Source: Rubrivivax sp. (lineage in GTDB: Bacteria; Pseudomonadota; Gammaproteobacteria; Burkholderiales; Burkholderiaceae_C). From it: DNA of 64,000 nucleotides. The notes beneath the pieces were generated by a model. The model saw only the letters and a program-made list of their open reading frames with translations. It had not been told where the DNA came from and ran no database searches. A program made the position numbers and the translations under genes. The stretch is from contig JAIYCR010000018.1 in assembly GCA_027487905.1 (NCBI GenBank), positions 1-64,000 on the forward strand, read 5' to 3'. The stretch's first letter is position 1. Each line of letters starts with the position of its first letter. Below are positions 43,592 to 53,554 of this stretch, piece by piece.

Positions 43592-44449
43592 TCACTTCAC
43601 CGAGTTCACCATGTAAGTGACCACCGCCTTGATCTCGGCATCCGTGCCGGCCGAACCGCCGCGGGCGGGCATCGCGCCCTTGCCCTTGATGGTGCTGGCG
43701 GTCAGGCCGTCGATGCCCAGGGCCAGGCGGGGCGCCCAGGCCGCCTTGTCGCCGGTCTTGGGAGCACCTGCCACACCCACCGAGTGGCATGCCGCGCAGG
43801 CCTGGGTGTAGAGCGCCGGCGCCGCGGCGACGGCCACCGCGGCTGCAGGGGCGGCGGCGGGCGGGGGCGGCACCGCAGCCACCGGCGCGGGCGCTGCGGC
43901 CACCGGGGCCGCAGCCGGGGCGGCGGCGGCCGCGGGAGCCGCAGGGGCCTTGGGCTCGTCGAACTTGCCGCCGGCGTTGTTGACCATGTAGACCACCGCA
44001 CGGCCCACCTCGTAGTCGCTGTACGCCCCGCCACCCTGGGCGGGCATGGCGCCCTTGCCCTTCAGCGCGGAGTTCAGCAGGGCCTCGTAGCCGGTCTTGA
44101 TGCGCGGCGCCCAGGCACCGGCGTCACCGCTCTTGGGGGCCCCGGCCACGCCGGCGGCGTGGCAGGCGGTGCAGGCCGCTGCGTAGACCTCCTGGCCGGT
44201 GCGCAGCGCCGCCGCGCTGCCGGCAACCTTCAGCGACACGCTGCCCACCGGCTGGATGCGCGCGGCCAGCGCCTCGGCTGCCAGCGCGTCGCTGCCGGCC
44301 GGAACCTTCTTGCTGGACGTCACGTAGTTCACCAGCAGCAGGATCACGACGATGGGCACGATGAACGAAAGCGTCACCGCCCAGATCAACTGCTTGGGGG
44401 TCTTGATCGGCCCCTCGTGGGGCGTGGACGCGGGATCGTTCGAAGTCAT
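43592..44449 (-). CDS. Membrane-anchored di-haem cytochrome c5-type protein
   Basis: A 285-residue protein with one uncleaved N-terminal membrane helix (about 23-43) and two homologous cytochrome c5 domains: CTACHAAGVAGAPKSGD (about 90-160) and CAACHSVGVAGAPKTGD (about 215-285). Each has a methionine ligand in a GKGAMPA(Q/R)GG loop. The domains are joined by an Ala/Pro-rich linker of about 45 residues. Such proteins carry electrons between respiratory complexes in the periplasm. GAGGAA precedes the ATG. The CO dehydrogenase locus starts just beyond the divergent tRNA, so this could be an electron outlet for it, but that is speculation. Confidence 0.9.
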   Translation of the reverse strand: MTSNDPASTPHEGPIKTPKQLIWAVTLSFIVPIVVILLLVNYVTSSKKVPAGSDALAAEALAARIQPVGSVSLKVAGSAAALRTGQEVYAAACTACHAAGVAGAPKSGDAGAWAPRIKTGYEALLNSALKGKGAMPAQGGGAYSDYEVGRAVVYMVNNAGGKFDEPKAPAAPAAAAAPAAAPVAAAPAPVAAVPPPPAAAPAAAVAVAAAPALYTQACAACHSVGVAGAPKTGDKAAWAPRLALGIDGLTASTIKGKGAMPARGGSAGTDAEIKAVVTYMVNSVK

Positions 44450-44610
44450 TTCGTTCCTCGGATTGGAAAGCGGCAGTCGCGGGCACGCGCGCGGAACCGG
44501 CGAGCCAGTCCGGCGCGAAACCCCCGACTGTACGAAACGCGCTTGCGCCGTGCTTGCAGCGCGCGGCAGCCGGGGGTGGCGGTGGCGGCGGTGCTACAGT
44601 CGCCGGCTTA

Positions 44611-44686
44611 GCGTCCGTAGCTCAGGGGATAGAGTATTGGCCTCCGAAGCCAAGGGTCGCAGGTTCGATTCCTGCCGGACGCGCCA
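44611..44686 (+). tRNA. tRNA-Arg (anticodon CCG)
   Basis: A complete 76-nt cloverleaf. The acceptor GCGTCCG pairs with CGGACGC, a D-arm contains AGCTCAGGGGAT, the anticodon stem TTGGC/GCCAA encloses CTCCGAA with CCG, and the T-arm is CGCAGGTTCGATTCCTGCC. The CCA end is encoded. It reads CGG arginine codons, frequent in this GC-rich DNA. It lies 68 bp before the predicted rcoM start. Confidence 0.97.
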
Positions 44687-44754
44687 GCCTTCCTGATGTC
44701 CCTCCCGCGGCGCCCCTCGCGCTCGCGCCCAGCCCTGTGCTGCACGGCCTGCGT

Positions 44755-45498
44755 GTGACGTCTCCCGCCTCTGCCTCGCCGCTCTACGCCTTCGAGCGAT
44801 TCGACGTCGGTGTCGTCCTGCTGGACGACGAGCGCCGGGTCATCTCGATGAACGACTTCGCCCGCCGCGTCCTGCCGGTGGACACGAAGCAGCCCTTCGA
44901 CCAGTTCGTGCTGTCCTTCCACCCGGAGCGCTCGCAGCCCAAGGTGGAGTTCATGCTCGACCAGGCCGCGCAGTGCCCGGTGGCGAACCCGCCACCGATG
45001 ACGATGATGATCAGCATCCCGGACCGGATCCTGCTGATCAAGGTCACCCGGGTGAGCAATGGCGACGGCCATCCCACCGGCTATGCGCTGGTCTTCTACG
45101 ACATCACCGAGACGGTGAGCCAGCAGAAGAGCCCGGGAGCGCCTGCGGAAACCCGCCGCCGCCTGACCAAGCTGCCCACCATCGCCGACAACACCGTCGT
45201 CTTCGTCGATGCCGACGAGGTCCAGTGGATCTACTCCCACGGCCACTACAGCCGGGTGCGCACCAGCACCACCACCCGGTTCTGCAACCTGAGCATCGGC
45301 GACATCGAAGCCCGGCTCGATCCGGACGAGTTCCTGCGCGTGCACCGCGGCCACATCGTGCGCCTGCGCAGCGTGCTGCGGCTCGAGCGGGCCGGCGCTC
45401 GCACGCAGCTCGTGCTCGATGGCGTGGACACGCCCGTGCCCGTCTCGCGCGAGCGGGTGGCCGCGCTGCGCGAGCGCCTGGGCCTGGCCAGCGTCTGA
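44755..45498 (+). CDS. rcoM: CO-sensing transcription regulator RcoM (haem-PAS plus LytTR domain)
   Basis: A 247-residue one-component regulator. The N-terminal PAS domain (about 14-120) carries the features of RcoM: a histidine in LSFHPERSQPKVEFM (H56), a cysteine (C74) and the segment PPPMTMMISIPDRILLIK with M84. These match in order and spacing the haem ligands His74, Cys94 and Met104 of Burkholderia xenovorans RcoM. The C-terminal LytTR domain (about 145-245; VQWIYSHGHYSRVRT, FLRVHRGHIVRL) binds DNA. CO binding to ferrous haem activates transcription of cox genes in the known system. GTG 44755 is the likely start; GTG 44737 is possible. It precedes coxM directly, which strongly supports the assignment. 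Confidence 0.9.
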   Translation: MTSPASASPLYAFERFDVGVVLLDDERRVISMNDFARRVLPVDTKQPFDQFVLSFHPERSQPKVEFMLDQAAQCPVANPPPMTMMISIPDRILLIKVTRVSNGDGHPTGYALVFYDITETVSQQKSPGAPAETRRRLTKLPTIADNTVVFVDADEVQWIYSHGHYSRVRTSTTTRFCNLSIGDIEARLDPDEFLRVHRGHIVRLRSVLRLERAGARTQLVLDGVDTPVPVSRERVAALRERLGLASV

Positions 45499-45559
45499 TG
45501 CGCCAGCCGGTGCCGAGGGCCGAAGGCTGCGCCTGACGCGCCTGCCGGCTCCGGCCCGG

Positions 45560-45591
45560 CCCTGCAGGCGCCTGCGGGGGCGCCTGCAGGG
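45560..45591 (+). terminator. Long perfect inverted repeat after rcoM, possible terminator or attenuator
   Basis: A 13-bp perfect stem (CCCTGCAGGCGCC/GGCGCCTGCAGGG) with a 6-nt loop lies 61 bp after rcoM. A T-rich run occurs about 22 bp further on (45613-45619), too far for a classical terminator. It may separate rcoM from the cox transcript or act in regulation. Confidence 0.5.
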
Positions 45592-45683
45592 CACACGGTT
45601 CACCCGCCCCTCCTTTTTTTCGTCATGGCTTTCCCTAGGTCTGGAGCCGACCGGGATGCGGGTGGCGGCCACCCGCCTTGCAC

Positions 45684-45730
45684 TTCAAGCGCCAAGAGCG
45701 CACTTCATGCCCGTGTCCAGGACATTCGTG
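45684..45730 (+). promoter_or_regulatory. Three RcoM-type TTNNNG direct repeats upstream of coxM
   Basis: CACTTCAAGC, CACTTCATGC and ACATTCGTGC place TTNNNG cores at 45684, 45704 and 45725, spaced 20 and 21 bp (two helical turns). LytTR proteins, and RcoM in particular, bind TTNNNG triplet arrays. The array ends 111 bp before the coxM start. No confident -35/-10 pair was found downstream. This is the main content of the 343-bp rcoM-coxM gap. Confidence 0.72.
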
Positions 45731-45841
45731 CAACAAACGAGCGGGTGAGTGGCCTTCTCCCTGTGCCGGCGTAGGACATGCGCCGTTGCGAGCGGCTCTT
45801 CAGAATCGCCGGGCTTCGCGCTCACAACAGGAGACTCGCCC

Positions 45842-46708
45842 TTGATTCCACCCGCATTCGAGTACCACGCGCCCCGATCCGTCGGCGAGGCGCTGCAGCT
45901 GCTGTCCAGCCTGGGCACGGACGCCAAGCTGCTGGCCGGCGGCCACAGCCTGCTGCCGATGATGAAGCTGCGCTTCGCACAGCCTGCCCACCTCATCGAC
46001 CTGAACCGCATCGACGCGCTGCGCGGCATCTCCGAGCAGGGCGGCCAGGTGGTGATCGGCGCGATGACGGTCGAGACGGACCTGCTGAACTCCGAGCTGC
46101 TCAAGGCCCGCGTGCCGCTGCTGCCCGAAGCCGTTCAGTACATCGCCGATCCGCAGGTGCGCAACCGCGGCACCATCGGCGGGGACATCGCCCACGGCGA
46201 CCCGGGCAACGACCATCCGGCGCTGTCGCTCGCGCTGGAGGCCACCTTCACGCTGCAGGGTCCGTCCGGCGAGCGCCAGGTGGCGGCCGACGACTTCTAC
46301 CTCGGCACCTACTACACGGCCCTGGCCGACGACGAGATCCTCACCCGCATCACCGTGCCGGCCTTCGCCCCGAAAACGGGCTACGCCTACGAGAAGCTCA
46401 AGCGCAAGACCGGCGACTGGGCCACCGCCGGCGCCGCGGTGGTGATGCGCCTGGATGCGCAGGGTGCGGTCAGCCACATCCGCATCGCCCTGACCAACGT
46501 GGCCCCCACGGCCATCCGCGCCCAGGACGCCGAGGCCGCCCTCATGGGCCGCCCGGTGAGCGACGCCACGGTGGAGGCCGCGGCACTCGCGGCCGCCGCC
46601 GTCTGCGACCCGGCCGAAGACCTGCGCGGTGACCGCGAATACAAGACCGCGATGGCCGCCGCGATGGTGCGCCGCGCCATCCGCCGCGCCGCCGAGCGCT
46701 GCGCCTGA
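45842..46708 (+). CDS. coxM: Aerobic CO dehydrogenase medium (FAD) subunit CoxM
   Basis: A 288-residue flavoprotein subunit carrying electrons from the Fe-S subunit to the quinone pool. FAD-binding motifs [11 protein letters not shown] and [14 protein letters not shown] are the conserved signatures of CoxM. The start is TTG 45842, giving the sequence [10 protein letters not shown] and the same length as known CoxM; CAGGAGA lies 7 nt upstream. It is the first gene of coxMSL and probably under RcoM control. Confidence 0.96.
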   Translation: MIPPAFEYHAPRSVGEALQLLSSLGTDAKLLAGGHSLLPMMKLRFAQPAHLIDLNRIDALRGISEQGGQVVIGAMTVETDLLNSELLKARVPLLPEAVQYIADPQVRNRGTIGGDIAHGDPGNDHPALSLALEATFTLQGPSGERQVAADDFYLGTYYTALADDEILTRITVPAFAPKTGYAYEKLKRKTGDWATAGAAVVMRLDAQGAVSHIRIALTNVAPTAIRAQDAEAALMGRPVSDATVEAAALAAAAVCDPAEDLRGDREYKTAMAAAMVRRAIRRAAERCA

Positions 46709-46731
46709 AGCCCCTCACACCGGAGACACCC

Positions 46732-47228
<497 letters not shown>

Positions 47229-47232
<4 letters not shown>

Positions 47233-49625
47233 ACGCGCCGGAACGCCTGGCCAACCTGCAGGGCATGGGCGACGCCCGCCTGCGCAAGGAAGACGCCCGC
47301 TTCATCCAGGGCAAGGGCCACTACGTCGACGACGTGAAGATGCCCGGCATGCTGCACATGGACATCGTGCGCTCGCCGCTCGCCCATGCGCGCATCAAGA
47401 GCATCGACAAGACCGAGGCGCTGAAGGTGCCCGGCGTCATCGCGGTGCTCACCGCCGAGGACCTCAAGCCGCTCAAGCTGCACTGGATGCCCACGCTGGC
47501 CGGTGACGTGGCCGCGGTACTGGCCGACGGCAAGGTGCACTTCCAGATGCAGGAGGTGGCCGTGGTCATCGCCGAGGACCGCTACGCCGCCGCCGACGGC
47601 GTCGAGGCAGTGCAGGTGGAGTACGAGGAGCTCACCCCGGTGGTGGACCCCTTCGAGGCCCTGCAGCCCGGCGCCCCGGTGATCCGCGAGGACCTGGCCG
47701 GCAAGACCGAGGGCGCGCACGGCAAGCGCGACCACCACAACCACATCTTCACCTGGGAAGCCGGCGACGCCTCGGCCACCGACGCGGCCTTCGCCGCCGC
47801 CCCGGTGACGGTGCGCCAGCAGATGCACTACCCGCGGGTGCACCCCTGCCCGCTGGAGACCTGCGGCTGCGTGGCCTCCTTCGACCCGATCAAGGGCGAG
47901 CTCACCACCTACATCACCTCGCAGGCGCCGCACGTGGTGCGCACGGTGGTGTCCATGCTGTCGGGCATTCCCGAGTCCAAGGTGCGCATCATCAGCCCGG
48001 ACATCGGCGGCGGCTTCGGCAACAAGGTGGGCATCTACCCCGGCTATGTCTGCGCCATCGTGTCTTCCATCGTGCTCGGAAAGCCGGTGAAGTGGGTCGA
48101 GGACCGCATCGAGAACATCTCGAGCACCGCCTTCGCCCGGGACTACCACATGGACGGCGAGATCGCCGCCACGCCGGACGGCAAGATCCTGGGCATGCGG
48201 GTGAACGTGGTCGCCGACCACGGCGCCTTCGATGCCTGCGCCGACCCGACCAAGTTCCCCGCCGGCCTCTTCCACATCTGCTCGGGCTCCTACGACATCC
48301 CCGCCGCGCATTGCAGCGTCAAGGGCGTCTACACCAACAAGGCGCCCGGCGGCGTGGCCTACCGCTGCTCCTTCCGGGTGACCGAGGCGGTCTACCTGAT
48401 CGAGCGCATGGTCGACGTGCTCGCGCAGAAGCTCGACATCGACAAGGCCGAGATCCGCGCGAAGAACTTCGTGCGCAAGGAACAGTTCCCCTACACCAGC
48501 GCCTTCGGCTTCGAGTACGACTCGGGTGACTACCACACCGCCTTGCAGAAGGTGCTGGACGCCTGCGACTACCCGGCCCTGCGCGCCGAGCAGGCCGCCA
48601 AGCGCGCCGACCCGAACTCGCCCACCTTCATGGGCATCGGTCTCGTCACCTTCACCGAGGTGGTGGGCGCGGGCCCCAGCAAGATGTGCGACATCCTCGG
48701 CGTGGGCATGTTCGACAGCTGCGAGATCCGCATCCACCCCACCGGCAGCGGCATCGCCCGCATGGGCACCATCACCCAGGGCCAGGGCCACCAGACCACC
48801 TACGCGCAGATCATCGCCACCGAGCTGGGCATCCCGAGCGAGGTGATCCAGGTCGAGGAGGGCGACACCTCCACCGCGCCCTACGGCCTCGGCACCTACG
48901 GCAGCCGCTCCACGCCGGTGGCCGGTGCGGCCATCGCGCTGGCCGCGCGGAAGATCCACGCCAAGGCCCGCAAGATCGCCGCCCACCTGCTCGAGGTCAA
49001 CGAGGGCGACCTCGACTGGGACATCGACCGCTTCCGCGTCAAGGGCGACGACAGCCGCTTCAAGACGATGAAGGACATCGCCTGGGCGGCCTACAACTCG
49101 CCCCCGCCGGGCCTGGAGCCGGGGCTGGAGGCGGTGCACTACTACGACCCGCCGAACTTCACCTTCCCCTTCGGCATCTACCTGTGCGTGGTGGACATCG
49201 ACCGCACGACCGGGGAGACCAAGATCCGCCGCTTCTACGCGCTGGACGACTGCGGCACGCGGATCAACCCGATGATCATCGAGGGCCAGATCCACGGCGG
49301 CCTGACCGAGGGCTTCGCGGTGGCCATGGGCCAGCAGATGCCCTTCGATGCGCAGGGCAACCTGCTGGGCAACACGCTGATGGACTATTTCCTCCCCACC
49401 GCGGTGGAAACCCCGCACTGGGAGACGGACTACACCGTCACCCCGTCGCCGCACCACCCCATCGGCGCCAAGGGCGTGGCCGAGTCGCCGCACGTGGGCT
49501 CCATCCCGACCTTCACCGCGGCCATCGTCGACGCCTTTGCCCACCTGGGCCTCACCCACATGAACATGCCGCACAACGCCTACCGGGTGTGGCAGCAGAT
49601 GAAGAGCCTCGGAGTCAACCAGTAA
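47229..49625 (+). CDS. coxL: Aerobic CO dehydrogenase large (Mo-Cu) subunit CoxL, form I
   Basis: A 798-residue catalytic subunit binding molybdopterin cytosine dinucleotide and copper, oxidising CO with water to CO2. The loop AYRCSFR is present (C380 aligning to C388 of Oligotropha carboxidovorans), which defines bona fide form I CODH rather than the uncertain form II with AYRGAGR. Cofactor motifs include [39 protein letters not shown] and the catalytic glutamate in [18 protein letters not shown] overlaps the coxS stop. The next gene starts immediately after its stop codon. Confidence 0.98.
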
Positions 49626-50339
49626 ATGCAAGTCCAACTCGACAAGCGCTTCGAACTCCAGGTCTCGCCCGAGCAGGCCTGGGCCGTGCTCGGCGACATC
49701 CGCGCCGTGGCCGGCTGCATGCCCGGCGCGCAGATCACCGAGCAGGTGGACGAGACCCACTACAAGGGCACCGTCAAGAGCAAGGTCGGCCCGGCCGTGA
49801 TGGCCTTCGGCGGTGACATCGAGGTGCTCGGCCTCGACCCGGCGGCGCGCCGCCTGGAGATGCTCGGCAAGGGCGCGGACAAGGGCGGTTCGTCCGCGTC
49901 CATGAACCTGGCGGCGCATGTCGAGGACGGCGCCACCCCGGGCACGTCCACGCTGGTGGGCGTGGCCACTGTGGTGGTCAACGGCAAGCTTGCCCAGTTC
50001 GGCAGCCGGCTCCTGGTGCCGGTGTCCGACGCCATGCTGGAGCAGTTCGCCAACAACTTCCGGGTGGCCGCGGCGGCGGTGCCCGCACCGGTGGCCGCGG
50101 GCGCGGCACAGCCCGCGTCGGCGGCGCCCGAGGCCGCTTCGGCCGGCACCGTGGCGGACGGTGCCGCCGGGGCTTCGGTGGCCTCTTCATCGACGCCTTC
50201 ATCCCCCGTCGCGGCGCCCCTGAGCGCCGCCCGGCCGCCGGCACCGGTGGCCGCAGCGCCGAAGGAACTCAACGCGCTGGGCCTGATGTGGACCGTCTTC
50301 AAGGGCTGGCTGGCCGGGCTCTTCGGCCGCAAGCACTGA
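49626..50339 (+). CDS. coxG: CO dehydrogenase accessory protein CoxG (SRPBCC fold)
   Basis: A 237-residue protein with an N-terminal SRPBCC/polyketide-cyclase-like domain (about 1-145: EQAWAVLGDIRAVAGCMPGA, SKVGPAVMAFGG). An Ala/Pro linker leads to a short hydrophobic C-terminal segment (LMWTVFKGWLAGLFG). CoxG proteins are thought to attach CODH to the membrane or shuttle quinone; the C-terminal helix fits membrane attachment. It follows coxL with no gap. In many clusters coxG comes after coxF, so its place directly after coxL differs from the Oligotropha order. Confidence 0.92.
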   Translation: MQVQLDKRFELQVSPEQAWAVLGDIRAVAGCMPGAQITEQVDETHYKGTVKSKVGPAVMAFGGDIEVLGLDPAARRLEMLGKGADKGGSSASMNLAAHVEDGATPGTSTLVGVATVVVNGKLAQFGSRLLVPVSDAMLEQFANNFRVAAAAVPAPVAAGAAQPASAAPEAASAGTVADGAAGASVASSSTPSSPVAAPLSAARPPAPVAAAPKELNALGLMWTVFKGWLAGLFGRKH

Positions 50340-50346
50340 GCTCGCC

Positions 50347-51276
50347 ATGGCCCCGGACAGCGACGCGCTGCGCCGCCAGCTGCACCAGGCCGGCTACATC
50401 GCCGATGGCGACCTCGCCACGGCCCTGTGGCTCGCCGGCGAGCTCGAGCGGCCCCTGCTGATCGAGGGCGATGCCGGCGTGGGCAAGACGGCGCTGGCGA
50501 TCGCCCTGGCCAGCAGCGAGGGCCGCACGCTGGTGCGGCTGCAGTGCCACGAAGGACTGGACCTCGGCCAGTCCACCTACGAATGGAACTATGGCCGCCA
50601 GCTGCTGGCCATCCGGCTGCAGGAAGGCGGCGACACCCGGGCCCGCGAGAGCGACCTCTTCAGCCGCGACTACCTGCTGGAGCGGCCCCTGCTGCGTGCC
50701 ATCGCCAGCCCCGAACCCTGCGTGCTGCTGATCGACGAGCTCGACCGTGCCGACGAGGCCTTCGAGGCCTACCTGCTCGAGGTGCTGGCCGACTACCAGA
50801 TCACCATCCCCGAGCTGGGCACGGTGAGCGCCCGCCAGGTGCCGCGGGTCATCCTCACGAGCAACGGCACGCGCGAACTGAGTGACGCGCTGCGGCGGCG
50901 CTGCCTCTACCACTGGCTGGACTACCCCACGCTCGCCCGCGAGGTGGACATCGTGCGCCATCGACTGCCCGAGGCCGAGGGCCGGCTGGTCGAGCAGGCG
51001 GTGGGCTTCGTGCAGCGGCTTCGCCGCGAGGACCTGGGCAAGGTGCCCGGGATCGCCGAGACGCTGGACTGGGTGCGAGCCCTGCACCGCATCGGCTTGA
51101 AGGGCCTGCCTGACGAAGCCGCCGGCCTGATGCACACGCTGAGCTGCCTGCTCAAGACCCGCGAGGACCGCCTTCAGATCGGCGCCGACAAGGTGCTGCA
51201 GGTGCTGGAAGGCCGCCGCGACACCGGCGTGGCCGTCAAGTCGGCATCGGCCTCGGCAAGCCCTGCGGCCGTCTGA
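50347..51276 (+). CDS. coxD: MoxR-type AAA+ ATPase CoxD
   Basis: A 309-residue AAA+ chaperone implicated in inserting sulfur and copper into the CODH active site. Walker A is EGDAGVGKTALAIAL and Walker B VLLIDELDRADEAFEAYLLE; sensor 1 lies in VILTSNGTRELSDALRRRC. The MoxR-type segment HEGLDLGQSTYEWNYGRQLL is typical of CoxD. It starts 7 bp after coxG and acts with the von Willebrand A protein CoxE encoded next. Confidence 0.95.
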   Translation: MAPDSDALRRQLHQAGYIADGDLATALWLAGELERPLLIEGDAGVGKTALAIALASSEGRTLVRLQCHEGLDLGQSTYEWNYGRQLLAIRLQEGGDTRARESDLFSRDYLLERPLLRAIASPEPCVLLIDELDRADEAFEAYLLEVLADYQITIPELGTVSARQVPRVILTSNGTRELSDALRRRCLYHWLDYPTLAREVDIVRHRLPEAEGRLVEQAVGFVQRLRREDLGKVPGIAETLDWVRALHRIGLKGLPDEAAGLMHTLSCLLKTREDRLQIGADKVLQVLEGRRDTGVAVKSASASASPAAV

Positions 51277-51294
51277 CCACCCCGGGGCCTTCGC

Positions 51295-52512
51295 ATGAGC
51301 ACGGCGGCGCTTCGGGCCGAACCCCTGCAGGCCGTGGCGGCCTTCGCCGCCCACCTGCGCGACCACGGCTTCTCGCTCGGCATCAGCGAGGTGCACTCGC
51401 TCGCCGATGCAGCGGTGCGGGTCGGCCTGAGCCCGACCGGCCCGGCCGTGCGGCGCGTGCAGGCTGCCTGGCGCGCCATCGCCTGCCACAGCGAGCGCGA
51501 GTGGCGCCGCTGGCCCGAGCTGTTCGAAAGCTACTGGTTCCCGCAGCGCCTGAGGGGCACGGTGCGCATGAGCGGGCAGACCCGAGCGAGCCGCGACCTG
51601 CGCCAGCTGGTCTCGGCCTTGCAGGGCGGGGACACGCCGCCCGCCACGGGTGGTCGCTCCCGCCCGATGGACACGGCGCTCGACGGCGGCGACGGCAGCG
51701 CAGGCAACGAGCAGGACCCGACAGGCACGCCCCGGGCCCGCGGCGGCGCGTCCCGGGTGGAGGCCCTGCACGACCGCAGCCTGTCGATGTGGCTGCCCCA
51801 GGATCTGAGCCTGCTCAACCGCCTGGCCGAGCGCATCGCGCAGCGGCTGCGGCGTCGCGTCACCCGGCGCTGGCAAGCTGCCGCGCAGCAACGCCGGCTG
51901 GACGTGCGCCGCACGCTGCGGCAGAGCCTGCGCACCGGCGGTGTGCCGGTCGCCCCGGCCTGGCGGGTGCTGCGGCGCGAGCAGCCCCGGCTCTTCATCC
52001 TGGTCGACGTCAGCCGCTCGATGGAGACGCACGCCCAGCTGTTCCTGCGCATTGCACGCGCCTTCGTGCAGGCGGCGCAGGCCCGCGTCTTCGTCTTCCA
52101 CACCCGGCTCGTCGAGGTCACGCCGCTGCTGCTGCGCGACTCCGCCTCGGTGCAGGAAAAGGTCAATGCGGTGACCGCCGGCTTTGGCGGCGGCACCCGC
52201 ATCGCCACCAGCCTGCAGGACTTCCACCGCGTGCATGCGCGGCACCAGCTCGGCCGCTCGGCCCGGGTGTGGATGCTGTCCGACGGCTTCGATGCGGACG
52301 AACCCGGGCGCCTGGGCGAGGAACTCGCTGCGCTGCGCGCCACCGGCGCTCGGCTGCTGTGGCTGCACCCGAGCCCGGGCGTACCGCAGTCGGCTGCGAT
52401 GCTGCAGGCGCTGGGCCGAAGCGGACGGCCGGGTGCGGGCAGCGGCATCGAGGCCTTCGCCCGGCTGCAGTCGCTGGCCGATCTCGAAGCCTTCTCGCGC
52501 ATCGCCCGCTGA
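51295..52512 (+). CDS. coxE: von Willebrand factor A domain protein CoxE
   Basis: A 405-residue cytosolic protein with a C-terminal VWA domain. The metal-ion-dependent adhesion site is intact (ILVDVSRSMETH, then GGGTRIATSL and MLSDGFDADEP). The N-terminal half is helical (EPLQAVAAFAAHLRDHGFSLGI). CoxE partners the AAA+ protein CoxD in maturing the Mo-Cu site of CODH. It starts 18 bp after coxD. A 73-bp Pro-codon-rich gap separates it from coxF. Confidence 0.95.
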   Translation: MSTAALRAEPLQAVAAFAAHLRDHGFSLGISEVHSLADAAVRVGLSPTGPAVRRVQAAWRAIACHSEREWRRWPELFESYWFPQRLRGTVRMSGQTRASRDLRQLVSALQGGDTPPATGGRSRPMDTALDGGDGSAGNEQDPTGTPRARGGASRVEALHDRSLSMWLPQDLSLLNRLAERIAQRLRRRVTRRWQAAAQQRRLDVRRTLRQSLRTGGVPVAPAWRVLRREQPRLFILVDVSRSMETHAQLFLRIARAFVQAAQARVFVFHTRLVEVTPLLLRDSASVQEKVNAVTAGFGGGTRIATSLQDFHRVHARHQLGRSARVWMLSDGFDADEPGRLGEELAALRATGARLLWLHPSPGVPQSAAMLQALGRSGRPGAGSGIEAFARLQSLADLEAFSRIAR

Positions 52513-52585
52513 AATCGGCCGAGCCCCTCCAAGCCCCGACGCCGCCGCCCCCCTCCGGGCCTTGACCCCTCCTTCCCCACCCACC

Positions 52586-53551
52586 ATGACCACCACCACT
52601 GAAACCGTCATCGATGCAGCCCGACGACTGCTCGAATCCGACACCGCCTATGCGCTGGTCAGCGTCATCCGAGCCCTGCCCCCCGCCTCGGCCCGCCCGG
52701 GCGACAAGGCGGTGGTGACCGCCGATGGCCAGCTGCATGGCTGGGTGGGCGGCGGCTGCGCCCAGCCCACCGTGCTGCGCACCGTGCGCCAGGCACTGGA
52801 AGATGGACAGGCGCGGCTCGTGCGCATCGCGCCGGCCGCCGAGGGCGCCGAGTCCGCCGAGCAGGTCGTCAGCGACGTGATGGAGTTCGCGATGAGCTGC
52901 CATTCCGGCGGCACGCTCGAGCTCTTCGTCGATCCGGTGCTGCCGCGCCCGAGGCTGGTGGTCGTCGGCGCTTCGCCGGTGGCCCAGGCGCTGGTGCAGC
53001 TGGCCCCGCGGGTGGGCTTCTCGGTGGTCCTGGTCGCCCCGGGCGTGGACGCTTCGGCCCATCCGGACGCCGCCCAGGTCCTGTTGAGCGACGATGCCTC
53101 GGACGTGCTGCCCCGCGTCGGGCCGGGCGCGTGGGTGGTGGTGGCCACCCAGGGCCGGCGCGATGTCCAGGGACTGCGCCTGGCGCTGGCCCTGCGCGCA
53201 CGGCAGGTCTCCTTCGTCGCCAGCGCCACCAAGGCGGCGGTGCTCAAGCGTTCGCTGATCGATGCCGGCAGCAACGCGGCGGCAGTGCAGGCCATCGTCG
53301 CCCCCGCGGGCTATCCCATGGCCGCCCAGACGCCGCAGGAGATCGCGCTGTCGGTGCTCGCCGCGGTGGTGTCCAGCCGTCGCACCAGGCCCGCCCAGGC
53401 CGAGGTGCCGCGGGCGGCAGAGCCCGTCGATATGGCGCCTCGCGCTGAGGTGGCGCCGGTCGGGGTCGGGGTCGGGGTCGGGGCCGTTGTCGCCGAGGCG
53501 GCCTCGCCCGGCACGGCCGCTGCCCCCCGGCGCAGCTGCTGCGGGAGCTGA
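52586..53551 (+). CDS. coxF: XdhC/CoxI family maturation protein CoxF
   Basis: A 321-residue XdhC-type protein that binds and protects sulfurated molybdenum cofactor for delivery to CoxL. The N-terminal XdhC_CoxI domain (AVVTADGQLHGWVGGGCAQP) is followed by an NAD-like Rossmann domain (LVVVGASPVAQALVQLAPR). A Val-Gly repeat (bases about 53459-53483, GTCGGG hexamers) lies in the C-terminal tail. The protein ends RRSCCGS; a terminal double cysteine recurs in CODH-linked XdhC proteins. The next gene begins 3 bp after its stop. Confidence 0.92.
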   Translation: MTTTTETVIDAARRLLESDTAYALVSVIRALPPASARPGDKAVVTADGQLHGWVGGGCAQPTVLRTVRQALEDGQARLVRIAPAAEGAESAEQVVSDVMEFAMSCHSGGTLELFVDPVLPRPRLVVVGASPVAQALVQLAPRVGFSVVLVAPGVDASAHPDAAQVLLSDDASDVLPRVGPGAWVVVATQGRRDVQGLRLALALRARQVSFVASATKAAVLKRSLIDAGSNAAAVQAIVAPAGYPMAAQTPQEIALSVLAAVVSSRRTRPAQAEVPRAAEPVDMAPRAEVAPVGVGVGVGAVVAEAASPGTAAAPRRSCCGS

Positions 53552-53554
53552 AGC

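Noticed and set aside
45735-45841. A sigma-70 promoter for coxM (TTCTCC with TAGGAC)
   Set aside because: The candidate boxes are only 11 bp apart, which is not a usable spacer; no better pair was found, so no promoter is called.
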